Notes under the pieces: model-generated | Database searches by the model: none | Told to the model about the DNA's origin: nothing | What the model saw: the letters and a program-made list of their open reading frames with translations, nothing else | Made by a program: the position numbers and the translations under genes | Part shown: in pieces, positions 55,912 through 64,000 of the stretch | Numbering within the stretch: the first letter of the stretch is position 1 | Layout: every line of letters starts with the position of its first letter | Source of the DNA: Aquanectria penicillioides | Taxonomy: Eukaryota; Ascomycota; Sordariomycetes; Hypocreales; Nectriaceae | Length of the DNA stretch: 64,000 nucleotides | Assembly (NCBI GenBank): GCA_003415625.1 | Contig: PYIU01000003.1 | Span: 3,658,001 to 3,722,000, forward strand | Direction: 5' to 3'

Positions 55912-57608
55912 CTTGATCTAGAGAAAAGTGGCTGAACTGGGCGGGATGGCAAGATAACAAGAATTTGACGTCGGCCTGCGACAAAGAATGGAACAATCAG
56001 AGAGCTAATTGGAATGTGGTTGAAGGCAATGCTCAAGTGCGGATGCTAGTTTGGTCGACAGCACGACTTCACTTATGACGGCCAGACTGGATATTTGTAT
56101 GTGAATAGTAGTCACCCATGAAAGCTACAGCCTACGGTAGTTGGACTTCCCCGGACCACCATTGTTTACTGACTTGAGACGGATTGAATCGTCTCAAGCA
56201 ATGCGATCAAACCCACCCAAGAGTTCATCTCGTCTCAGAAGTCAATTCGAGACGGCCCCCAAGGCGGACAAGCTCTTCGGAAGCCCTGAGGAGCCGAGCG
56301 GCTGCATGTCCAGATGTGCAAAAACAGGATACCGCACAGATCCGAGCACATATAGGCTTTCATCCGAGAGAAAGAAGCTTTTCGATTCATGCAAGCGCCG
56401 GGTCTTGCTGACCTGCTTGGTTCAGGCGAAGGGAGAGGATGAGCCTGAAACCGGGCGCGCTCATCGAAGATGGATGGGGGGCGGTCGATCACACACGCGG
56501 TGAAGCACCATCCGGTAACAGAATTGCACTGGAGAAACATGGCGGTGCAGGGAGGGAGCCGCGGCCGCCGCGCCCTGCGTCTATGCTCCGGGCGCCAGAA
56601 AAGCAAGAAATACGATGCCTCGCCTCGGTCGCCTTGGAGGGAGGCCGTCTCGGAAGTGAAAGGATGGGTTCGCGTATTGGGCCACGTAGTTGAGGACGTT
56701 TGGAGCCAGCGGCAAGAGCACGCGCACTCGCACGCGCACGCCGACGGCCGACGGCCGACGACGACGACGACGACGCACACATGCCTCGGTTCCGAGAGTT
56801 GTTGATGAGCTTGTTGGGCGGTGGTGGTGGCTGGTTATTTTTCGATGATGGCATGACGAAAATGACATAAGCAAGGTAATCCTACTCTGCTGGAACCAGG
56901 CACCGATGGCCTTCAGGGCCTATTGAGGTATCCCAGAGGGGACGTCAGCTAATCACGGCCTACGACCCGGAAGGATGCAGTCGCATGGCTGGCTAACTGC
57001 GTCGACTGGCTGGCTGGAACCGCGGGGCAGAGCACTCGTATGCATAACACGAGAGGAAACCTGATCCGCGAAATAGCTAATTAAGAGCGTGGGCAGAGCC
57101 GACTCATCGCATTCGGCCCCGTTACTCTTGTTATTATTTTGCCCAGGCGCTGGCTGTGGCTGTGACTTCTCCCGAGGATTGCCATCGCATGGCACAGCAG
57201 CATCTCCGCTCCACTCCTCCACACTGCCCGCGTTGTCTAATCCGTCCACGATCTTGGTCACGGGCCCTCGAACCTGCCCGGCGCTGGCTCAGGCTGAGTG
57301 CAGGTGGGGTTTTATTCAATCTGGAATCCGGACGCCATGCCATGCCATGCCATGTGCCTTGGCCGCCGTCCCGAGCTTGACCAGGAGACATATCGGTATT
57401 TCTTGCTGTTCTGTCTTCTGGTAACCTTGTGCAACCGCCTCGTTTCCCAGCTGGTCAATAAGCCCTCGAGGTAAAGTGGCTTGATTTGTTTTGGGGTGAC
57501 CTCGACGGGTGTGTTGACGTCTTCATTCCGGACGGATGACCCCCGCCTTATTATCCTTATCCACCCTCCCCTCACCTCACTGCCCAGCTCCACCTTCACC
57601 TCCACCTC

Positions 57609-57645
<37 letters not shown>

Positions 57646-57925
57646 GTCTCTTCGTGCCTCTGACCTCAAACCTCTGACCTCGCTCGTCACTGCTCTCTGC
57701 TCTGCTCTGTGCTCTGCTCTGCTCTGCTCTGCTTTGTCCTGCTTAGTGCTGCCCTGCCTGCCTTGCCTGCCCTGCTCTGCTCTGCTCTGCTCACTCGCCG
57801 TTGCTCCGTCAGAGGCACGTCATATCCCGTTGATCGTCCCTTGATCGTCCCCTGATCTGCAGCTGTACCTGTCCCCGTTTTGCATCCGTCTCCTGACTTG
57901 CTTCGTCAGACCAATATCATCCCCG
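55912..57925. other. Intergenic spacer with pyrimidine-rich promoter repeats
   Basis: Divergent upstream region of the secreted peptide gene and the AMMECR1 gene. It includes an ACG repeat at 56758-56775, CCATG units at 57335-57354, a CT microsatellite at 57613-57639 and CTCTG/CTGCC repeats at 57690-57792. The last two form the long pyrimidine-rich leader of the AMMECR1 gene. No gene supported. Confidence 0.55.
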
Positions 57926-58664
57926 ATGGCGACCACCGAACACTGCCTCACATGCTTCGAGGCGCTCGAGGCCCATCTCACTCACCGTAAGCCCTTGTCC
58001 CTCGACGAGATCCAGGCGAGCTTGGCCGCCACGCCATTCCCGCTTCCAAAAGCCTCCAAGACCCTTCTCTGCGCCGCCTCGTCGCCGACTCCGAGTCGTC
58101 TTCGTCATCTTCGACCTCGCTCGCCGCGTCGACCCCGCCACTTCTACTTCCTCACTGCCCCTCACTCCCACCTCAGCTCCCCTCTTCGTCACATGGAACA
58201 CCATGGAGGATGGCGAACCCTCCCTGCGTGGCTGCATCGGCACCTTTGAGTCGCAGCCTCTCTCCGAGGGCGTCCCGGAGTACGCCTTGGTCTCCGCCCT
58301 CCACGACACCCGCTTCCCGCCGATCCGCAAGTCCGAACTGCCGACCCTGCAAGTCGCCGTAACGCTCCTCACCGACTTCGAGGAGGTCGACGACATGTAC
58401 GACTGGGAGATCGGCGTCCACGGTATCCGCTTGTCCTTCTATGACCGCAGCCGCCGCTTCGGCTCCACGTACCTGCCTGACGTCGCTCCCGAGCAGGGTT
58501 GGACCAAGGACGAGACTCTCTTCAGCCTGATTCGCAAGGCTGGCTGGATGGGCAGTCGCAAGCAGTGGAAGGACTTGGATCTCAAGGTTACGCGTTACCA
58601 GGGCAAGAGGTCCATCCTTGAGTACAGTGACTTTAAGAAGTGGCGGGAAGGCGTTGAGAACTGA
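57926..58664 (+). CDS. AMMECR1-family protein
   Basis: Conserved eukaryotic/archaeal AMMECR1 protein, about 246 residues once two frame changes are allowed. It starts at ATG 57926 (MATTEHCLTCFEALEAHL). The conserved core is intact in one frame from about 58180: LFVTWNTMEDGEPSLRGCIG (the family's LRGCIG hallmark), VSALHDTRFPPI, LQVAVTLLTDFEEVDDMYDW, EIGVHGIRLSFY and the tail FSLIRKAGWMG..KVTRYQGKRS. Between the start and the core the frame must move twice, near 58024-58045 and near 58128-58140 (a run of four C). Each needs one extra base; with both, the span from start to stop is exactly 247 codons and the linker reads as a normal Ser/Thr/Pro-rich insert. I therefore treat it as an intact gene with sequencing deletions. 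The molecular function of AMMECR1 is unknown; a nucleic-acid-related or regulatory role has been proposed for the family. Confidence 0.87.
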
Positions 58665-59464
58665 GTCCAAGGGATGAAGCAACACAATTGAAGCACTCTT
58701 ACAGGCCAGCTAGGAGTAGGGGTCGAGGGTAAGACGTGATTGTAGACTAGAGGCCGGCGTTTGGGGCGGGTTGTAGCCCACCGAAACCATTTCCTTTGCA
58801 ACTATTGACTGACGGGTAGAGAGATGTGGGCTATGGAGTGGGCATACACACACCACTCAGTATTTCCTCGCAATTCACAGATGATTTACAGATCTGGTTG
58901 ATCTCAGTTGCAGGCTTACAGGCTGTTCTCCATATGCAAGTAGAGCAGCCCTCAACAACCAGCATTTTCGACACACCTCGGCAGCACCCATTCGAATATG
59001 TAAGCCAATGGAATGGTGTAGCATGATCGCCGAAGACGACCAGCATCCGGCACACCCCAAAGAGAGGAAGAATCGAACCAGGCATGGACGTAACATAATA
59101 GTAATAATAATATGAACAACATCTGGTAGCTTGGAATCTTTATGCAACAAGAGAGTAGACAGGGTTTTGATGGTTCCCAACCAAAGTAGATGTAACTCCT
59201 CACAGGGCCATGGTCAACCACCAACCCGAACAGTATATGTAATATAACCCAGTCCCAAATCTTTCGCCCAAAACGCCGAGGTATCCCTGGTATATGACAA
59301 TTGAAGTAAAGAAAAATCCGCCCCCCACAAAGGACATGGAGAGATGACTGCCTGCATCTCCTACAGAGCCGACCTTTCCTCCCTTCCCGGTTCCTTTCTT
59401 TGTTAATTTTTTTTTCTTCTTTTCTTTTTGCTTTTTGGTCTCGGACGTCGTTCGACGTCACCTC
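58665..59464. other. Convergent 3' spacer
   Basis: About 800 bp between two convergent genes, somewhat AT-rich near 59090-59120 and with a T run near 59408-59416. No gene supported. Confidence 0.55.
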
Positions 59465-60268
59465 TTACCAACAGCGCAACTTCTTCCAGAACCCGCCATC
59501 TCCCTTCCCAACGCGATCGCCGTTGAGATTTGGTCCGCGGACACCAGGCGCACGCTTTTCAGGGTCCATGTCATGGGGAAGGGGGGTCAAGGGCTTAGTC
59601 TGACCCCGAGCATTCAGGTCGGTGTTCTCATGCACACCCATCTCCGCGAGGCGGCGGCCCTCCATGACGCGACGGACAATCAGGGCAAAGGTCTCCTCGA
59701 TGTTCACTTCGAGGCGCGCACTGGTCTCCATGAAACCGCAGCCACGCTTGCGCGCCCACTCGAGGCCACGAGCGGCGGGGACCTGGCGGCTCTCCTGCAG
59801 ATCGCACTTGTTGCCAGCAACGAGCTTGATAGGCGGCACAGTCCTCGCACGTCCGCCGCTGCCAAATGATGTATCATGCTGGCCAGGCCTGATGCCTGCG
59901 CGACGAGCGCGCTCAGCGTTATCAAGGCGGGTCTCGGCTTCCATGTCGATGAGGTCGTTGAAGTGCTGGAGGGCTTCTAGGGAATCTTGAGAAGTGATAT
60001 CATACACAAGCAAGAAGGCGTCGGCCCCGAGATTGGACGAAGCCCACATGCCGCGGTACTCCTCCTGGCCAGCCGTATCGGTCAGGGACAGGTGGTAGGT
60101 GACGCCGTCAATGCGACGGGTAACACTGTACGAGTCCTCGATGGTTGGGTCGTAGTCGGAGGTCCACTGTGAGTGCACGAGACGCAGAGTGATGGATGAT
60201 TTACCGCAGCCGCCATCGCCGCAAATGGTGATGGACACAGGGACGGGAGGATGCGATTCGGAAGCCAT
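59465..60268 (-). CDS. Atypical Ras-family small GTPase
   Basis: Intronless, 267 residues from ATG 60268 (the upstream in-frame start is GTG and less likely). All GTPase motifs are present: G1 GDGGCGKSS (both Ras Gly12/13 equivalents kept), effector loop YDPTIEDSY, G3 DTAGQEEYRGMW with the catalytic Gln, G4 GNKCDL and G5 ETSAR. The effector loop and DTAGQEEY place it with Ras rather than Rho or Rab. Oddities are an insert of about 35 residues before G4 (from LIDMEAETRLDN through the Gly-rich FGSGGRARTVPP) and an extended basic, Pro-rich C-terminus ending WKKLRCW. The last Cys is followed by a single Trp, so there is no normal CAAX box, and membrane attachment would need another mechanism. It is likely a conserved fungal Ras-like signalling protein; effectors are unknown. 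Confidence 0.88.
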   Translation of the reverse strand: MASESHPPVPVSITICGDGGCGKSSITLRLVHSQWTSDYDPTIEDSYSVTRRIDGVTYHLSLTDTAGQEEYRGMWASSNLGADAFLLVYDITSQDSLEALQHFNDLIDMEAETRLDNAERARRAGIRPGQHDTSFGSGGRARTVPPIKLVAGNKCDLQESRQVPAARGLEWARKRGCGFMETSARLEVNIEETFALIVRRVMEGRRLAEMGVHENTDLNARGQTKPLTPLPHDMDPEKRAPGVRGPNLNGDRVGKGDGGFWKKLRCW

Positions 60269-63200
60269 GGTCGCCAAGGATTCAGAGGCGCAAGGTTTGG
60301 AAGAGAAAAAATACTGTAGATGCCGTGGGCGCAACAGTGGAGGTAGTGTCGTCACCAGCAGAATGGCTCTAAGTCTAGGCAGACTTTGGAGGTTTCCCCA
60401 AGGAAGGTCCAGTGGAAATGGGGCGTGGTCGTAGAGTGAGGGGTCTGACTCGGTCGTTGTACGTCGTTACTTATCGCGATCTATCGTGAACAGATTTGAA
60501 GAGAGAGTAGTGGTTTGCGCTGCCTGAGGCAAGCGAGGTTATGTTGATTCGAGGTAGTCGAGGCAGCTGGTGGGCGGGCGCGCGGCCGGGTTTTCAAGGC
60601 GGACAGCGAGCGAGCGAGCGGATCGTGGTGGGCTGGCGGTTTGGGTTTTGGGGCTTGTGAGACACCGTAGTGCAAGAATGATGCAATGCGACTCGAGGAC
60701 ACAACGAAGAAGCAAACACACTTGTTTGCTATAATTTCTTTTCTTCTTATCGCCTCTTTCTGAAGTGTCACAATGCCGGAAAATAGGACGACGAGCACAA
60801 GAAGAACAGTATGGGCAGGGAATGGGAATGAAAGAAAAAAAAAAGTATTGCGGCGCGCTGCGGGACCCAGGCGAGAGGGCTGTCGCGACTTGAAATACCT
60901 AGGTAGGTGTACCTTAGCGTAGCTGGGGGGGTAGAGAAAAAAAAAACAGTGGAGGACCGGGGAGGACGTGTGGCGTGGACGTTGGCGCGGGCGTGGGCGT
61001 GGGTGTGCAACGCGGCGGAGGGCGGCGGCGGCGGTTGGAGAAAAGTCTTAGTGGGAGCTCCGGCGTCGGTGGACGGGCCACAATGTGGTCTGCAACAACG
61101 CAACTGGCCCGAGGGAGAGGTTGGGATGGGAGGATCAGACCGAGAAGGAAGAGAAAGGAACAGGCTTTTCCGTGTGGGTTTACTTTTTCGTTCTTTTGCG
61201 CTGCTCCAGTCTTCGTCTTCTGTTTTCACATGGTTGGGTGGTGTGCGGGACCCCCAATCAAGCACGCCGGCCCCCTTTCTCGGCATCTTGGGTCCTGGGG
61301 AGAGCACAGAAGGTTGTGGATATGATATGACAGGTAACCTGAAGACAAGGGAGCCGGATACTTTTTTTTTTTTTTTTTTTTCGATGCTGGGCGAGTGACA
61401 CGAAGAACCCAAAGAACTACTAGTGCCATCCACTTGGGAATCCAGTAGAGCCGGTGACTAGCAGAGGCTATGCTCCGTCGGGGCGGACGAGGTAGAGGAA
61501 AAAGCAAGGGCCTGATGCAGGCAGGCGAGCTGTTGTTGTTGTCGAGGGCCCTCTAGTTTGTTGGCCGTCAAGCAAACCCGGCATGGACGATGGATGAATC
61601 ACACACTAAAGGCTAACGTCAATGCAAGAGACCGGAACGCCGGTGCTGGTGTGCGCGCACTACTGTAGGAACGATGCGGAAATCCAAGCACCGACGCCCT
61701 GGAGCGGGCTGGCCCCTTTGGCTCCCAGCTGCTCTGGCCTTCCCTGTCCCGGTCTGCCCTGCATTTGCATATGCATATTCATTTTGCATTCGTCCACCGA
61801 GGCGCCTAGTAGACGTGCAGGGCAAGGAGAGAGGGAGCAAAAAAAAAAAAAAAAAAAAAAAGAGACAAACATCTTGTATAGGCCCCATTCCGAAAAAGAA
61901 CGCCTGAAACCAGCGAGTCTAGATCCCGACAACGAGAGGTGTGTGGGACCCTAACCCCCGGAAGCCAAGAGGATGGGAGGCAGCGGGATGCCCCTGGGAC
62001 TAACGGCCAAACGGCGTGGGTTGGCTCTGGATGCGGCAGTAGATCGACGGAACGCTCTCATCGCGCCCCCCGGGTTCGATATGTTTGCACTTTCACCTTG
62101 GATTCCTTATGCTCTGTGATCACCCCATGTCCAAGTCGCACGCGGAGTGGAGAGCCGCAATTTACATGCCCGCCATCGTCACTCGGGAACACGCTCTGCA
62201 ACGGTCATCTAGACCTCTGGGTCGTATCGGATAAGGTACATGTAGTCGACGTGCAAGTTCCCGCGGAACGTGGTGAAAGGGAGACACCGTGATACGTGGT
62301 GCGCCGCGGTGCGTCGCGTGGGGATGCATGGTGCGTGGTACGTGGGCGAAGGAAAGGTTGTTAGCCATAATGGTGTGCTGTGCTGCCGTTTTGCTCGTCG
62401 ATGCTGTCAATGCTGGAACCCTGGTCCCTCTTCTCGTCCCTGACGCCCTCAATGCCTTCACCCTCGGCCGGCATCCCTTCAATCTCCGGAGATGAGCGAT
62501 GGTGCTGCCACAATTACCCATTCCAGCTTGCTGGACCATCTCGATGCTGTGGCTTCTGGGCCTTGCATCACCAACGGCCCTCTGCGGGCGCAGCGAAGCT
62601 CAGCAAAGGCGGGGGAAAATGTGATCAATGTGCATTTGTTGGGGGGACGCACAACCCAACCTTGGATTCGCCTTTGCACATCGCCGAGGTCGACCGGCCC
62701 GTGGGCCTTATAGCCATTGCCTCTCATCTGCTCTGGCTCCCCCGGCACACAAAACGCCCATTGCCCCCGTCTCACCTCTCTATTCGACTCTTTTCTTCTC
62801 CTTACCCATTGTTTCTTCGCTCCCCTGCCAGCGTACGTAAATTGACTTCCGCGCACGGACAGCCATCCCGCCCATATTGGAGCCCAGGTCGGTGTTATCA
62901 ACCCTCCATCCGTCTGATCGTGCCCCGAGGGAAGCTCGGCCTCGTCTTTCTCTGTTCAGCACGAGATTGTCCAATGCGACGCTGTCGGAATGCCCAGTGG
63001 TCTCCCTCCTTCATCTGAAAACCAATTGCCAATGTTTCATGCACCCCTCAACCTTCAGCTTTCACACTCCTTTCCCGAAACTCCGATGATCATCGCCCAC
63101 GGACTCCGAAAGTTTGCGGGTGAGCGACTCTAGACCCTAGCCGTGGACCAGGATCCCGGTGCCTTATCGTTCGACTTCTTGCCAGCAAAAGGGATACGAA

Positions 63201-63812
63201 GGTCAAAACGGAAGTTTTTCTTGTTTCCCCCTATAATGATGTGTTGTCATCCCACTGCGCGAGAAACGCGGTAGGCCAAGATCGAAGCTAGATTTGACAA
63301 GGTTTTGTGTGACCTTGACCTTCGGTGGTGTTCCTGCTATCCCGTGCATGTAGATGCATGTAGGTACGGGTGTACGGGTATGTCTCAGTGTCCCACCAAT
63401 CGATTGACTTCCTTATCAGGAAGGCAACCTGAACCATCGCACCCTCAGATCGGCATGGCATATAAGTGCTCCCAAGCTGGCACCAACACGCCTCGCAACA
63501 CTTGCAGCTGTTGGCCCCGAGCGAGTCACCTCGATAGCGATGGGAATTCATTGTGCGATGGAGCTGGCAGCCGGCAAAGACTCGGTAGAATATGAAATCC
63601 CTCGGTCACGAGACTTGGCTCACGCCGGCGCTTTGGATCGATCTCGCCATCGTAAATCTTTGCGACTTCAAAAAGGGTACCTCTGTTGCCTAGCCTGTCG
63701 CCCGTCTCGCTTTTTTTCTTCTTTTTTTTAATCTCTCGGATGTTGCGTGTAACACTTTGCACGCCTTGTAGCTTGTGATTGATTATACTTCACATTCTGA
63801 CCCCGCGCCATC
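60269..63812. other. Intergenic spacer, 3.5 kb, no supported gene
   Basis: Divergent upstream region of the Ras-like gene and the partial gene at the end. It contains A/T runs at 60834-60845, 60940-60949, 61362-61381 and 61838-61861 (24 A) and a GCGGCG-rich patch near 61014-61035. Open frames, including ones with hydrophobic starts near 62370 (plus), have no family likeness or splice support. Pyrimidine-rich sequence at 63700-63730 precedes the last gene. Confidence 0.55.
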
Positions 63813-64000
63813 ATGACTGTGACTAACGGCCATCAACCCCTCAACAATGGTAGCCCCTCCTCAACCCTCCATAGGGCTGAGGAGGTCTCCGATGTAAGAC
63901 AACACCACCATTCCAGGGGAACTTTGTCATTTATCGGTCGCTGACATTCCGTCCAGCTGATTGGGGCTGTTAGAGATCTCATCGTCCCTTTCATCAAAGC
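63813..64000 (+). CDS. 5' end of a gene cut by the window edge; product uncertain
   Basis: ATG at 63813. Exon 1 runs to 63893 (27 codons), then a 63-bp intron (GTAAGA..GTCCAG, branch CTGAC near 63941), and exon 2 from 63957 to the edge, in phase. About 41 residues are visible: a Ser/Asn-rich start and then RAEEVSDLIGAVRDLIVPF. The last block resembles the N-terminal helix of PLP-dependent group II (glutamate/aspartate-type) decarboxylases of fungi, but so short a piece cannot prove it. That a gene starts here is well supported; its identity is not. Confidence 0.6.

Noticed and set aside
58024..58140. Introns in the AMMECR1 gene to join its frames
   Set aside because: A GTAAGC lies near 57989, but splicing from it would remove family-like sequence and no acceptor gives the needed phase. 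Two one-base insertions restore exactly 247 codons.
62289..62495. Plus-strand frame with a hydrophobic segment suggesting a secreted peptide
   Set aside because: The hydrophobic stretch is internal, the N-terminus is Arg/Trp-rich, and there is no splice or family support.

Overview
The window is nuclear DNA of a filamentous ascomycete (Pezizomycotina, most likely Sordariomycetes). Genes stand singly on both strands. Most carry one to four short introns of about 48-100 bp with GTA/GTG..AG borders and internal CTAAC/CTGAC branch sites. Promoters are rich in pyrimidine runs, and the families present (Zn2Cys6 regulators, a polyol dehydrogenase, a SesB-type NLR, small secreted proteins) are typical of moulds. 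I support about 21 protein genes, one of them cut by each window edge, plus one doubtful relic ORF. I see no rRNA, tRNA, CRISPR array or intact transposon.

Layout. 1-0.5 kb: 3' end of a secreted HNH-type nuclease. 0.5-2 kb: spacer with a possible F-box-like relic. 2-6.8 kb (-): large Sec7-PH Arf exchange factor. 10.1-22.2 kb: a compact carbohydrate region holding two related fungal regulators facing tail to tail (only one with a zinc cluster), a xylose-reductase-type AKR, a Sde182/nucleoside-hydrolase-like protein, a sorbitol/L-arabitol-type dehydrogenase and an MFS sugar porter. 23.8-29 kb: flavin monooxygenase and a membrane-anchored alpha/beta-hydrolase-like protein. 31.6 kb: a second aldo-keto reductase. 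36 kb: secreted cysteine-rich protein. 37.4-41.5 kb (-): lipase-like NLR. 43.3-45.4 kb: FHA splicing factor (SNIP1/Pml1) and an unknown protein. 48.4 kb: nuclear-type HNH protein. 51.8-53 kb: four-helix membrane protein. 55.7-55.9 kb: 57-residue secreted peptide precursor. 57.9-60.3 kb: AMMECR1 protein and an atypical Ras GTPase. 63.8 kb: start of one more gene.

How the genes may work together. Between 11.6 and 22.2 kb the products form a plausible pathway: uptake (MFS), glycoside or nucleoside cleavage (Sde182-like), aldose to polyol (AKR) and polyol to ketose (MDR dehydrogenase). A zinc-cluster regulator shares a 358-bp divergent promoter with the reductase, and four CreA-type sites lie just upstream of the transporter. 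This is the best candidate for an undescribed system here. The substrate and co-regulation are inference. The NLR, with an intact lipase-type catalytic Ser and His and an intact P-loop, is the most interesting single gene.

Sequence quality. Three genes (Sec7, zinc-cluster regulator, AMMECR1) each read through only if one or two single missing bases are allowed, five in all. Each corrected gene then has a whole number of codons. I read these as probable sequencing deletions, not true pseudogenes.
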